Shown here: positions 45,254 through 55,382 of the stretch, one piece after another
Numbering within the stretch: position 1 is the stretch's first letter
Layout of the letters: every line of letters begins with the position of its first letter
Assembly (NCBI RefSeq): GCF_018448925.1
Contig: NZ_RCWE01000025.1
Coordinates: forward strand, 1 to 64,000
DNA: 64,000 bases
Direction of reading: 5' to 3'
Source: Photorhabdus akhurstii
GTDB lineage: Bacteria > Pseudomonadota > Gammaproteobacteria > Enterobacterales > Enterobacteriaceae
Made by a program: the position numbers and the translations under genes
The notes under the pieces: generated by a model
The model's input: only the letters and a program-made list of their open reading frames with translations
Database searches by the model: none
Told to the model about the DNA's origin: nothing

Positions 45254-46369
45254 ATGCAAGAAGAACCTATTAATATACCAAAGCCAGATCATGTCGAGTT
45301 ACTTGTTGCAAATGAGGTCGCAATCGAAAATGCGTCAATCGCGTTGTCTGCAATTGTCTCGGTAGTCAACACCACCGACGGCCGACTTGAGGTTTTCGGT
45401 GTGGGGACTGACAATGCCGTGTGGCACAATAGGCAAACAGCGCCACATTCAGGCTCTTCCTGGTCCGGCTGGATCTCACTTAACGGAAATGTAACCAGCA
45501 AACCTGTCGTTTATATCAATACAGACGGTCGATTGGAAGTATTCGCACGTGGCACAGATAATGCGCTCTGGCATATCTGGCAAACCGCCGCTAATGCCGG
45601 TTGGTCAAACTGGCAATCTTTAGGAGGTACAATTACTAGTAATCCGGCGGTATATGCCAATACCGATGGCCGACTCGAAGTCTTTGCGCGTGGCACCAAT
45701 AACGCTCTCTACCACATCTCACAAACTGTCGCTCATTCCGGTCCGTGGTCAAATTGGCAATCTTTGAATGGCGTTATCACCAGCAACCCCGCAGTTCATA
45801 TCAACTCAGACGGTCGGCTGGAAGTCTTTGCGCGTGGTACCAATAACGCCCTCTACCACATCTGGCAAACCGCTCCCCATTCCAACCAGTGGTCGAACTG
45901 GGATTCACTCGGCGGTGAGATCACTAGCGATCCGGTCGTCATCGGTACCGCTGATGGTCGGCTTGAAGTCTTTGCACGCGGCACTAATAACGCTCTCTAC
46001 CACATTTGGCAAACCGCTCCCCATGCCGGTCCGTGGTCCAATTGGGCCTCGTTGAATGGCGTGATCACTAGCGCCCCTGCGGTGGCGAAAAATGCCGATG
46101 GCCGGCTGGAAGTTTTTGCACGCGGTACCAATAACGCTCTCTACCACATCTGGCAAACGGTATCCCATTCTGGTCCGTGGTCCAACTGGGCCACGCTGAA
46201 TGGCACGATCACCAGTGCGCCAACAGCGGTGGAAGACGCCGATGGTCGGCTTGAAGTTTTTGCGCGTGGCACCGATAACGCTCTCTGGAACATCTGGCAA
46301 GCCACACCATCGTGGTCCGCTTGGGTATCCCTCAATGGCAACTTAATCGACGCTTCAGCAATCAAATAA
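45254..46369 (+). CDS. PLL-type seven-bladed beta-propeller lectin, copy 4
   Basis: 371 residues with seven blades. The first is the divergent form GVGTDNAVWHNRQ; blades 3-6 share a variant TNNALYHIWQ in place of TDNALWHIWQ, a Trp-to-Tyr change in a position that faces the binding pockets in PLL-type propellers, so specificity may differ. Its leader and upstream region are almost those of copy 3, while its body is closer to copy 1, so it looks like a recombinant of two lineages. Confidence 0.9.
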   Translation: MQEEPINIPKPDHVELLVANEVAIENASIALSAIVSVVNTTDGRLEVFGVGTDNAVWHNRQTAPHSGSSWSGWISLNGNVTSKPVVYINTDGRLEVFARGTDNALWHIWQTAANAGWSNWQSLGGTITSNPAVYANTDGRLEVFARGTNNALYHISQTVAHSGPWSNWQSLNGVITSNPAVHINSDGRLEVFARGTNNALYHIWQTAPHSNQWSNWDSLGGEITSDPVVIGTADGRLEVFARGTNNALYHIWQTAPHAGPWSNWASLNGVITSAPAVAKNADGRLEVFARGTNNALYHIWQTVSHSGPWSNWATLNGTITSAPTAVEDADGRLEVFARGTDNALWNIWQATPSWSAWVSLNGNLIDASAIK

Positions 46370-46409
46370 TCTGGAATGAATCCAGCTTTGCACAGAACGA
46401 ACGTCACCT

Positions 46410-46457
46410 TCTGGCCCGATACGCTAAGGAAAATATTCACTGCGCTTCATCGGGCCA
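46410..46457 (+). terminator. Conserved 3' hairpin, lectin copy 4
   Basis: TGGCCCGATACG with CTTCATCGGGCCA around GAAAATATTCACTGCG. The upper stem is less perfect than in the other copies but GGCCCGAT/ATCGGGCC is fully paired. The following 560 bases up to copy 5 are AT-rich and gene-free. Confidence 0.6.
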
Positions 46458-47017
46458 GTGGTGCCTAATTTGCCGGTAAAAATCCAATATTCGATACACC
46501 AACCTGACACATATTCGAACTCACATATTATTGTTGATAACCAGGACATATTTTTGTCTATCTGAAACAGGCTCTTAGTCGAATATGTCTGGAAAACAAC
46601 TTTAAACAGAATAACCTCTTTTAGGTACATGATTAAATCAGGATCTGCGTTTCTCAATGGCCAGATTATGAATTGTGTGCTTTAATAATTATTACATAAA
46701 ATATTTTAAACAAAACTTAAAAACCATGAAAAAAATATAGTTAAAATAGAATCCACGAGGACTTTAAAATAAAAATAATTTATTTAAAAATTATTTCACT
46801 GATATGATCCCATGTGAATAAACATATAATCACATAATTCGAGGCCATATTTATATAATACTTTATAGATCAATAGTTAACAAAAAAATCCATAGTTTAT
46901 TTTATTAATAAAACGACATAGGAGGCTAGTGAATATATCAATATATAAAGTCGAACATCCTTCTCATTAAATGATTATTTATTTAAATCCGAAAAACTAT
47001 TTTTAAAGAGAATATAT

Positions 47018-48148
47018 ATGAAAAAGGAACCTATTAAAATGCCAACGCCAGATAATACCGAAACATATGTTGCCAGTGAGATAGCAATCGAGAACTCTGC
47101 GATAGCATTATCTGGAATTGTCTCAGTAGCAAACAATGCCGATAATCGACTTGAGGTTTTCGGTGTAAGCACTGACAACGCAGTGTGGCACAATTGGCAA
47201 ACAACACCGCTGCCAAACTCCTCCTGGGCCGGCTGGAACAAAGTTAACGGAGTCGTGACTAGCAAACCCGCCGTCTGTCGTAATGCGGACGGTCGATTGG
47301 AAGTATTCGTGCGTGGCACGGATAATGCGCTCTGGCACAACTGGCAAACCGCTGCCGATATCAATACTTGGTCAAGCTGGCAGCCGCTGTATGGTGGGAT
47401 CACCAGTAACCCGGAGGTATGTATCAACTCGGATGGCCGACTTGAGGTCTTTGCACGCGGCACCGATAACGCTCTCTGGCACATCTGGCAAACCTCTGCC
47501 CATACCAATTCGTGGTCAAGCTGGAAATCTCTGGGTGGCACGCTCACCAGTAACCCAACTGCACGTGTCAACGCCGATGGCCGGCTTGAAGTCTTTGCAC
47601 GCGGCTCCGATAACGCTCTCTGGCACATTTGGCAAACCGCTGCCCACACCGATCAGTGGTCAAGCTGGAAATCGTTGAATGGCGTGATCACTAGCGACCC
47701 AGTGGTCATCGACAACTGCGATGGTCGGCTTGAAGTCTTTGCACGCAGTGCCGATAGCACACTCCGGCATATCTCGCAGATCAGCTCTGATTCCGTTTCG
47801 TGGTCAAACTGGCAATGTTTGGATGGCGTGATCACTAGCGCCCCGGCGGTGGTAAAGAATCTCTCTGGTCGGCTTGAGGTCTTCGCACGTGGCGCTGATA
47901 ACACGCTCTGGCGCACCTGGCAGGTTTATCATAACGGCCCGTGGTCTAACTGGAGCTCATTTACAGGCATTATCGCCAGTGCCCCAACAGTAGCGAAGAA
48001 TTCAGACGGCCGGATTGAAGTCTTTGTGCTTGGCCTTGATAAGGCACTCTGGCACCTCTGGCAAACTACTTCATCAACTACATCACCGTGGACCACTTGG
48101 GCTATCATCGGCGGTATCACCTTGATAGACGCTTCTGTGATCAAATAA
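47018..48148 (+). CDS. PLL-type seven-bladed beta-propeller lectin, copy 5
   Basis: 376 residues with seven blades. Blade 1 is divergent (GVSTDNAVWHNWQ); blades 5-7 are the most degenerate in the set (SADSTLRHISQ, ADNTLWRTWQ, LDKALWHLWQ), so some sugar sites may be lost. RBS AGAGAATAT is weaker than in copies 2-4. Other features match the family. It is the outermost and one of the oldest-looking members of the array. Confidence 0.9.
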   Translation: MKKEPIKMPTPDNTETYVASEIAIENSAIALSGIVSVANNADNRLEVFGVSTDNAVWHNWQTTPLPNSSWAGWNKVNGVVTSKPAVCRNADGRLEVFVRGTDNALWHNWQTAADINTWSSWQPLYGGITSNPEVCINSDGRLEVFARGTDNALWHIWQTSAHTNSWSSWKSLGGTLTSNPTARVNADGRLEVFARGSDNALWHIWQTAAHTDQWSSWKSLNGVITSDPVVIDNCDGRLEVFARSADSTLRHISQISSDSVSWSNWQCLDGVITSAPAVVKNLSGRLEVFARGADNTLWRTWQVYHNGPWSNWSSFTGIIASAPTVAKNSDGRIEVFVLGLDKALWHLWQTTSSTTSPWTTWAIIGGITLIDASVIK

Positions 48149-48189
48149 TTTGGAAGGAACCAGCTTCGCATAAGACAAGCGTAATCTTC

Positions 48190-48233
48190 TGGCCCGTGCA
48201 TTAAAAAAATATTCACTGCGCTGCATCGGGCCA
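48190..48233 (+). terminator. Conserved 3' hairpin, lectin copy 5
   Basis: TGGCCCG-TGCA with TGCATCGGGCCA around AAAAATATTCACTGCG; one base is missing from the left arm. Fifth example of the lectin-linked element. Confidence 0.6.
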
Positions 48234-48887
48234 GTGGTACTTAATTTGCTGGAGTTAACCTAATATTCGACACGTAAGCTCAATACGGGTTCAAACTCAT
48301 GTATTATTGTTTATGACAAAGATATACTTTTGGTTGAATATACTTGGAAAACAATTCATTTATAATTTCTTATTTTTTAACTTCTGTATGTAAAAACTAT
48401 ATTTTAACCACACATTTATAATTGATTAACTCATCTATTATTACTGTCCCACTCAATTATCATCATCCAATGACAATGGTTTAAAAATAAATATATAGTG
48501 ATACTTAAAGTGAATGTATATCACGAATTATAAACTAATCCAGCCACTCAGTTAGTGCTTTCTCTAGAATACTACAGCCATATTTCCTTTTTTCAACAGA
48601 AGAAACGCTCACAGGAAATTTTCAAACCATGCGATTTTTTTGCGTCATGAACATCAGAAAAAACACGGACTTTGGGCTTTTACGGCTGTAGTAGTACGAC
48701 TAATGAATACAGCAAATTTCATCCATATTTAAAATATGATATACATCACAATTTTCAGTAATCAACCGTTTTTATTTTACATCGATGAGAATGGCCGATT
48801 TCCATTATATAATCCTATTGAAATAAGTCCTTAGTAAAAATCATTAAGTCATAGTAGAATCTATCACCTTATATAGAGGAATAACAA
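48234..48887. other. Gap between the lectin array and the PemK-like gene
   Basis: About 650 bases with no supportable gene. Scattered similarity to the inter-lectin sequence continues for the first 150 bases, then unrelated AT-rich DNA. No antitoxin frame is visible before the toxin-like gene. Confidence 0.5.
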
Positions 48888-49343
48888 GTGCCTATAAATT
48901 TTAGTCCCAAAGTGGGAGAAATATTGGAATGTGATTATGGGAATTACCCAAAAAATAAAGAAGGCAAAATAATAACTAATTCCTATGATGGTCATATACC
49001 ACCTGAAATGGTAAAAAATCGGCTTATCGTTATTATAAACGGTAAAATAGATGGCAATGCCTGTATAGTTGTTCCTCTATCAAGCAAATGTGATCAAAAT
49101 AAATTACAACGTGGAATGCACGTTGTAATTGATAAAAACGTTATTGAAAATATGAAATATTTTGAACAAATAACACGCTGGGCAAAAGCGGATCTTGTAC
49201 AACAAGTCAGTCGAAAACGGCTACAAAGGCCAAGAACTAATAGAGGTTATTTAAATCAGATTTTACCCAAAGAAATTATCACTAAAATCCAATTGGCAAT
49301 AATTAAATCCATAAATGCAAGTCAATTGTTATCAAAATCATAA
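48888..49343 (+). CDS. PemK/MazF-like toxin, apparently without antitoxin
   Basis: 151 residues with a GTG start at 48888 after AGAGGAA. The segments VGEILECDYG, IPPEMVKNRLIVII and ACIVVPLSS match PemK/MazF-fold proteins, which cut mRNA as toxins of type II pairs. The usual small antitoxin gene upstream or overlapping was not found on either strand, so it may be an orphan, may be neutralised in trans, or may have another role. It sits in accessory DNA before mutS. Confidence 0.65.
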   Translation: MPINFSPKVGEILECDYGNYPKNKEGKIITNSYDGHIPPEMVKNRLIVIINGKIDGNACIVVPLSSKCDQNKLQRGMHVVIDKNVIENMKYFEQITRWAKADLVQQVSRKRLQRPRTNRGYLNQILPKEIITKIQLAIIKSINASQLLSKS

Positions 49344-49878
49344 CACTTGATTTCTCCAGTAAGATCGCCCACAATACAGCTGTTGCCCATAGAGGCCCCA
49401 AATATTTATCCCCTTTGAGGGACCTGCGAAGCCTAGCTAAATTGCTAGGCTTCTGCCATTTTAGCATTCCATAATTTCAACAAAAAATTTCCATAAAAAA
49501 GTTCTTAGCACATAAAGGCTTAGTCTGCCGGCAAAGCTGATGACAAAACTAATAAGACACTTGCTCAGATTTTAGATTGGTCATACTGACGGCGACATCA
49601 ATACCGAGTTCAACAATCTTACTATCATCACTGAGGAAGTTTTTTATCAACAATGCAATTACGGTTGTTAGTATTAGAAAGCAAAAACCAGTCAACATTG
49701 GGAAATTCTTTCAACCACTTCGGCAACGCAGCTTTATCTTCTACACACAGCCAAATTAACCAGACCAAAATTACAACTAAATTTGCGAATTGCTTCCAGA
49801 TTTTACTTGTGTAAGTTTAAAGCTTGGTGCGATACCATAACGAAAGAATTGATTCACAAACTTAACTAAGACCACCGC
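49344..49878. other. Decayed region before mutS
   Basis: About 530 bases. On the minus strand a 49-codon frame (49549-49698) encodes MLTGFCFLILTTVIALLIKN, a single membrane helix, then a polar tail ending SEQVSY, without a clear ribosome site. Overlapping scraps in other frames (WLKEFPNVDWFLLSN) suggest a decayed gene. The mutS promoter must lie near 49800-49870. Confidence 0.35.
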
Positions 49879-52434
49879 ATGATTAATACAGAAACCTTCG
49901 ACACTCACACGCCCATGATGCAGCAATATCTCCGTCTTAAAGCACAGCACCCTGATATTCTGCTGTTTTATAGAATGGGAGATTTCTATGAGCTGTTTTA
50001 TGACGATGCCAAAAAAGCGGCAAAATTGCTGGATATTTCCCTGACCAAACGAGGTCAATCAGCCGGCAATCCTATCCCTATGGCAGGCGTGCCACATCAT
50101 GCAGTGGAAAACTATTTAGCTAAGCTGGTTCAATTAGGTGAATCGGTCGCTATATGTGAACAAATTGGCGATCCTGCCACCAGCAAAGGCCCGGTTGAAC
50201 GTAAAGTCGTCCGCATCGTTACCCCCGGAACCGTGACAGATGAAGCACTATTACAGGAACGGCAGGATAACCTGCTGGCGGCTATTTGGCACGATAATCA
50301 AGGGTTTGGTTATGCCACACTGGATGTAACATCTGGCCGCTTCCAAATATCTGAAATGGCAGAACGGGAAACAATAGCCGCTGAATTGCAACGTAGCCGC
50401 CCTGTTGAATTGCTCTATCCTGAAAGTTTTGAGCATATGGCGCTGATTGAAAATTTTCATGGCCTGCGCCGTCGCCCTTTATGGGAATTTGAACTGGATA
50501 CCGCAAAACAGCAATTGAACCTGCAATTTGGTACCCGTGATCTCATCGGTTTTGGTGTGGAAAAAGCAGCACTTGCTCTGCGTGCCGCTGGTTGCCTGTT
50601 GCAATACGTCAAAGATACTCAACGCACGGCGCTGCCACATATCCGTGGCATTACGATGGAACGTCAGCAAGATACGGTTATTATGGATGCGGCAACCCGC
50701 CGTAATTTGGAACTGACACAAAACTTGTCTGGCAGTACAGATAATACGCTCGCTTCTGTTCTTGATCTGTGTGTTACCCCAATGGGTAGCCGAATGTTGA
50801 AACGCTGGTTGCATGCCCCTGTCAGGGACCGCCAGATATTAGAAAATCGTCAACAAGCCATTGCTACCTTGCAAGAAATTGGGCTGGAGTTGCAGCCATT
50901 TTTGCTACAGATAGGCGATCTCGAACGTGTGTTAGCACGCTTGGCTCTACGCTCCGCTCGACCAAGGGATCTGGCAAGAATGCGCCATGCATTCCAGCAA
51001 TTACCGGATATCCACCAAATTATGGACTCCTCAGATTCCTCCTATATCAAACAATTGCAGAAAAATATCGGCAGGTTTGATGAATTACAGGAATTACTTG
51101 AAAGAGCAATTGTAGAAACCCCGCCGGTATTGGTTCGGGATGGTGGCGTAATCGCACCGGGTTATAACAGTGAACTGGATGAGTGGCGCACACTGGCTGA
51201 TGGCGCCAGTAACTATCTGGAACAACTGGAAATCCGTGAACGGGAAAAACTGGGTATTGATACTCTGAAAGTCGGCTTTAATGGTGTTCATGGCTACTAT
51301 ATTCAAGTCAGCCGAGGACAGAGCCATCTGGTGCCAATTCATTATGTCCGCCGCCAGACACTGAAAAATGCTGAGCGTTATATCATCCCTGAGCTAAAAG
51401 AGTATGAAGATAAAGTTCTGACCTCTAAAGGGAAATCTCTGGCAATAGAGAAAGCGCTTTATGAAGAATTATTCGATCTGCTGCTGCCTCATTTGGCCGA
51501 ATTACAAACCAGTGCCGAAGCACTGGCTGAACTTGATGTATTGGCAAATCTGGCAGAACGCGCTGAAACCCTGAATTATGTTTGCCCAACATTGAGCGAT
51601 AAACCGGGAATTCAAATCACCGGTGGTCGTCATCCGGTTGTTGAGCAGGTTCTGAGTGAGCCATTTATCTCAAACCCTCTTTCTTTATCTTCACAGCGGC
51701 GTCTGCTGATTATTACCGGTCCAAACATGGGCGGTAAAAGTACCTATATGCGTCAGGCGGCGCTTATTACACTTCTGGCCTATATCGGTAGCTTTGTACC
51801 AGCGGAAAAAGCGGTTATTGGCCCAGTTGATCGCATATTCACCCGTGTAGGCGCTTCCGATGATCTGGCATCCGGTCGTTCAACCTTTATGGTGGAAATG
51901 ACCGAAACCGCCAATATCTTGCACAATGCGACAGAACAAAGTTTGGTATTGATGGATGAGATTGGCAGAGGGACATCAACCTACGATGGCCTTTCTCTGG
52001 CATGGGCGTGCGCAGAAAATCTGGCAAACCGCATTAAAGCGATGACGTTGTTCGCCACTCACTATTTTGAGCTGACCACGTTGCCGGAAAAACTTGAAGG
52101 CGTGGTTAATATTCATCTGGATGCGGTAGAGCATGGCGATACCATCGCATTTATGCACAGCGTACAAGAAGGCGCAGCCAGTAAGAGTTACGGGTTGGCA
52201 GTTGCTTCTCTCGCTGGCGTTCCACGCGAAGTGATTAAACGAGCGCGTCAGAAACTTAAAGAGCTGGAATCGCTATCCAACCATGCAACGGCAAGTCATG
52301 TCGATACACCGCAACTCGCGCTATTAACAGAAGAGACGTCACCGGCGGTTGAAGCATTAGAAAATCTTAATCCAGATTCACTGACTCCGCGTCAAGCATT
52401 AGAATGGATTTATCGACTAAAAGATATGGTGTAA
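49879..52434 (+). CDS. mutS: DNA mismatch repair protein MutS
   Basis: 851 residues, co-linear with E. coli MutS. The mismatch-reading motif [13 protein letters not shown] is near residue 35; Walker A is [15 protein letters not shown] at about 612-626; Walker B is [16 protein letters not shown]; the C-terminus ends [14 protein letters not shown]. MutS binds mismatches and, with MutL and MutH, directs strand repair. It marks the return to core genome. The stop lies 4 bases before the miaE start. Confidence 0.98.
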   Translation: MINTETFDTHTPMMQQYLRLKAQHPDILLFYRMGDFYELFYDDAKKAAKLLDISLTKRGQSAGNPIPMAGVPHHAVENYLAKLVQLGESVAICEQIGDPATSKGPVERKVVRIVTPGTVTDEALLQERQDNLLAAIWHDNQGFGYATLDVTSGRFQISEMAERETIAAELQRSRPVELLYPESFEHMALIENFHGLRRRPLWEFELDTAKQQLNLQFGTRDLIGFGVEKAALALRAAGCLLQYVKDTQRTALPHIRGITMERQQDTVIMDAATRRNLELTQNLSGSTDNTLASVLDLCVTPMGSRMLKRWLHAPVRDRQILENRQQAIATLQEIGLELQPFLLQIGDLERVLARLALRSARPRDLARMRHAFQQLPDIHQIMDSSDSSYIKQLQKNIGRFDELQELLERAIVETPPVLVRDGGVIAPGYNSELDEWRTLADGASNYLEQLEIREREKLGIDTLKVGFNGVHGYYIQVSRGQSHLVPIHYVRRQTLKNAERYIIPELKEYEDKVLTSKGKSLAIEKALYEELFDLLLPHLAELQTSAEALAELDVLANLAERAETLNYVCPTLSDKPGIQITGGRHPVVEQVLSEPFISNPLSLSSQRRLLIITGPNMGGKSTYMRQAALITLLAYIGSFVPAEKAVIGPVDRIFTRVGASDDLASGRSTFMVEMTETANILHNATEQSLVLMDEIGRGTSTYDGLSLAWACAENLANRIKAMTLFATHYFELTTLPEKLEGVVNIHLDAVEHGDTIAFMHSVQEGAASKSYGLAVASLAGVPREVIKRARQKLKELESLSNHATASHVDTPQLALLTEETSPAVEALENLNPDSLTPRQALEWIYRLKDMV

Positions 52435-52438
52435 GAAC

Positions 52439-53200
52439 GTGTTTGACAAAAGCCTTTTACAACCGATATACCATTTTTTGCAATGTGAAACCCCGGATTT
52501 GTGGGTAGATAAAGCAAAACAGCCTGAAAATTTACCTGTGCTTCTACGGGATCATCTGTTATGCGAGCTGAAAGCAGCACAGAGCGCTATGTTTTTGATC
52601 CGCAAGTATGCCGTAGATCAGCGAAGTGAGGATACACTTCTGGCATGGTTTAAACCTTATGAAGATTTTGCTTACAAGAAAGTTGGCGATCTCAATTCAT
52701 TAAGAGGTCCAAACCAAGCGACCAAACAGATCACTGCTAAAGCTAATTCACCCTATAGCCAGGATCTGATTGATAAAATGGTATTGCTGATTAAAGAAGA
52801 GCTACATCACTTCTATCAAGTGCTGGAGATCATGGACGCACGCGATATCAGCTATGAAAGCATCACTGCCAGCCGTTATGCTAAAGGCATGCTTAGCCAT
52901 ATCACCAACCATGAACCTTATACATTGGTGGATAAGCTAATTATCGGCGCTTATATTGAGGCGCGTTCTTGTGAACGTTTCGCCAAACTAGCCCCTCATT
53001 TGGATGAAGATCTGAGTAAATTTTATATCTCGCTGCTGCGCTCTGAAGCACGTCACTACCAGGACTATCTTTCACTAGCGCAATCTGTTGCTAATGAAGA
53101 TATTACCGAACGGGTAAACTATTTTGGCCGTGTTGAAGCTGAATTGATTCAAAATCCAGATAGCGATTTTAAATTCCACAGTGGCATCCCTGTAATTTGA
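52439..53200 (+). CDS. miaE: tRNA-(ms2io6A)-hydroxylase MiaE
   Basis: 253 residues with GTG start, four bases after mutS. A ferritin-like di-iron pattern is present: LLCELKAAQSAM, IKEELHHFYQVLEIM, YIEARSCERFAKL and LRSEARHYQDYL supply the Glu and His ligands. MiaE hydroxylates the isopentenyl side chain of ms2i6A37 in tRNAs using oxygen. The coupling to mutS looks like a short operon. Confidence 0.92.
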   Translation: MFDKSLLQPIYHFLQCETPDLWVDKAKQPENLPVLLRDHLLCELKAAQSAMFLIRKYAVDQRSEDTLLAWFKPYEDFAYKKVGDLNSLRGPNQATKQITAKANSPYSQDLIDKMVLLIKEELHHFYQVLEIMDARDISYESITASRYAKGMLSHITNHEPYTLVDKLIIGAYIEARSCERFAKLAPHLDEDLSKFYISLLRSEARHYQDYLSLAQSVANEDITERVNYFGRVEAELIQNPDSDFKFHSGIPVI

Positions 53201-53214
53201 GATACTGATTAAAA

Positions 53215-53238
53215 AAAGGTGAGCTAATACTCACCTTT
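53215..53238 (-). terminator. Rho-independent terminator for higBA (possibly bidirectional)
   Basis: A 9-bp stem AAAGGTGAG/CTCACCTTT with a 6-base loop. On the minus strand it is followed by seven T, ideal for ending higBA; on the plus strand it lies just after miaE and may also slow that transcript. Confidence 0.8.
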
Positions 53239-53296
53239 CAGACCAACGACAAAACAATTGAGATGATTCAGAATCAGGGACATTGAAATATGTCAA

Positions 53297-53584
53297 TCAA
53301 GCTATTTGCAATCGATGAAGATGAGACACATCGATATGCTGTTTTGCCTGCCATAAATCATAGTCCACCTGCATTCCCATCCAAACTTGAGGTGAACTGC
53401 CAATAACGACAGACAATTTCAGTGCCATTTCTGGCGAAACATCAGACTTGCCAACAACCAAGCGTTGCACAGTTGATGGTGCTACACCCAGTGCCTTAGC
53501 CAAGCCTCTGGCGCTCAAATTCAGAGCCTCCATAGCCTCTTTAACTAATATTCCGGGATGCGGGGGGTTATACATCATAGCCAT
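53297..53584 (-). CDS. higA: HigA-family antitoxin
   Basis: 95 residues (93 if the Met at 53578 is used). Opens YNPPHPGILVKEAMEALNL as HigA proteins do, with an XRE helix-turn-helix around ARGLAKALGVAPSTVQRLVV. It neutralises the upstream HigB and represses the pair by binding the promoter. The start shares bases with the higB stop (TAATG). Confidence 0.93.
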   Translation of the reverse strand: MAMMYNPPHPGILVKEAMEALNLSARGLAKALGVAPSTVQRLVVGKSDVSPEMALKLSVVIGSSPQVWMGMQVDYDLWQAKQHIDVSHLHRLQIA

Positions 53585-53862
53585 TAGTGGTAATCCTCAT
53601 AGTTCACAATGTAGACATCACCATCATACAACTCAAAGGTGATTCGCCAATTCCCTGTCACAGTAATAGACCACACACCATTCCGGTTTCCTGTAAGTGG
53701 GTGTAAAAAAAAGCCTGGGATATCTACATCTTCAATTTTTACAGCTCTATTCAACACCTCAAGACGAGTAGCAATTTTTGGAGCTTGCATAGCATTAATA
53801 CCGGCTGTAGAACCTGTTTCAAAAAACTTTTTCAACCCTTTATGTTTAAAACTCTTAATCAT
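53584..53862 (-). CDS. higB: HigB-family toxin (RelE fold)
   Basis: 92 residues from ATG at 53862 (MIKSFKHKGLKKFFETGS). Typical HigB pattern: RLEVLNRA, IPGFFLHPLTG and a C-terminal WRITFELYDGDVYIVNYEDYH-type ending. It is a ribosome-dependent mRNA nuclease. Toxin-before-antitoxin order is the HigBA hallmark. A longer upstream frame to 53928 is not needed. Confidence 0.93.
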   Translation of the reverse strand: MIKSFKHKGLKKFFETGSTAGINAMQAPKIATRLEVLNRAVKIEDVDIPGFFLHPLTGNRNGVWSITVTGNWRITFELYDGDVYIVNYEDYH

Positions 53863-53940
53863 ATCCGTCCGCTGAACAGTGCTGCTCGGTACAATTATCA
53901 TACTCAGCCGCCGCACTATACGCAACACCTTTACAAGTCA

Positions 53941-54193
53941 CAGTGAGACTTTAAAAGCCATCCGTGGCTTAGATGGAATTATGCTGGCAATAAACAGACG
54001 AAATGAATTTAATCCCGAGAGGCCGGATATAATGTGGTGTATTAATATCAATTATATTCAAACGAAAATAAGAGTAGAACTATCCAGCGATAACTATGAA
54101 CTTGTCCCCTTGAAAAGGCAAACTATTTGGAAGAGGATAATGAAGTGCCCTAAATTAGTCGACCACCGTAATTTAAATATCAGAAATCTTTGA
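53941..54193 (+). pseudogene. Possible reverse-transcriptase N-terminal remnant
   Basis: An open stretch reading HSETLKAIRGLDGIMLAINR, then RNEFNPERPDIMWCIN and ELSSDNYELVPLKR. The spacing of R/N-rich, PDIW-like and G-x-Y-x-F-x-P-L-like motifs recalls the N-terminus of group-II-like RTs, but the match is weak and the catalytic core is absent. There is no ribosome site. The rest of the gap to 54332 holds nothing supportable. Confidence 0.22.
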
Positions 54194-54332
54194 TTAAAAT
54201 TTACTATCATCATCTAAGACAAAATTAGGGAAATCCTACCGGGTACTGAAGAACCTGATAATACCAAGCATCAACAATGCAAAAACAGGAACAACAGCTC
54301 TTCAGAACCCAAGTAGTTAAACTACTCAACAA

Positions 54333-55331
54333 TTAAGTACGGAATAACGCTTCAATATTCAAACCTTGAGTTTGCATAATATCTTTCAGACGTCGCAAAC
54401 CTTCGACCTGGATCTGACGCACTCTTTCCCTTGTCAAACCAATCTCTTTGCCCACATCTTCCAGCGTTTCAGCCTCATATCCCAAAAGACCAAAACGACG
54501 CGCTAATACTTCACGTTGCTTCGAATTCAACTCAAACAGCCATTTGACGATACTCTTTTTCATATCGTCTTCCTGTGTTGTTCCCTCCGGCCCGCTTTCA
54601 TTCTCATCCGATAAAACATCCAATAACGCTTTATCAGAATCACTGCTAATAGGGGTATCAACCGAAATGATACGTTCATTCAATCGCAACATTCGGCTTA
54701 CATCATCAACCGGTTTATCCAGTTGCTCCGCTATCTCTTCTGGGCTAGGTTCATGATCCAATTTATGGGCAAGTTCTCTTGCTGTACGCAAGTAGACGTT
54801 GAGTTCTTTAACAATATGGATTGGCAACCTAATAGTACGGGTTTGATTCATAATCGCCCGCTCAATGGTTTGCCGAATCCACCATGTTGCATAGGTAGAA
54901 AACCTGAACCCGCGCTCCGGGTCAAATTTTTCAACAGCACGGATAAGGCCAAGATTACCTTCTTCAATCAAATCAAGAAGAGCTAAGCCTCTGTTACTGT
55001 AACGACGAGAAATTTTAACAACCAATCGCAAGTTACTTTCGATCATTCTCTGGCGGGCCAAAACATCACCACGTAATGCCCGCCTTGCGAAAAAAACCTC
55101 TTCTTCCGCCGTCAGCAAAGGAGAAAAACCAATCTCGCCAAGATAAAGTTGTGTTGCATCAAGAACCCGCTGGTTCATGCCCTGCAATACATCTAAATCA
55201 TTCTCAAAATCAGTTAGATCATCCTCATCGTTCTTCAATAATTTCTCATCGAAGTCGTCAGCTTCAATACCACTTTCATCTAAATCCGCATCATCATACA
55301 ACTCGTTAACTTTCAGCGTATTTTGGCTCAT
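54333..55331 (-). CDS. rpoS: RNA polymerase sigma factor RpoS
   Basis: 332 residues, near the 330 of E. coli. Region 2 includes [20 protein letters not shown] and [19 protein letters not shown]; region 4 includes [20 protein letters not shown]. Sigma-S governs stationary-phase and stress genes and, in Photorhabdus, is expected to affect secondary metabolism. It follows nlpD by 51 bases, and its main promoter in relatives lies inside nlpD. Confidence 0.98.
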   Translation of the reverse strand: MSQNTLKVNELYDDADLDESGIEADDFDEKLLKNDEDDLTDFENDLDVLQGMNQRVLDATQLYLGEIGFSPLLTAEEEVFFARRALRGDVLARQRMIESNLRLVVKISRRYSNRGLALLDLIEEGNLGLIRAVEKFDPERGFRFSTYATWWIRQTIERAIMNQTRTIRLPIHIVKELNVYLRTARELAHKLDHEPSPEEIAEQLDKPVDDVSRMLRLNERIISVDTPISSDSDKALLDVLSDENESGPEGTTQEDDMKKSIVKWLFELNSKQREVLARRFGLLGYEAETLEDVGKEIGLTRERVRQIQVEGLRRLKDIMQTQGLNIEALFRT

Positions 55332-55382
55332 AAGCTGCCCCTACCCATGATAATGCAGGCAGAATTCAGCATTCTGCCCAGT

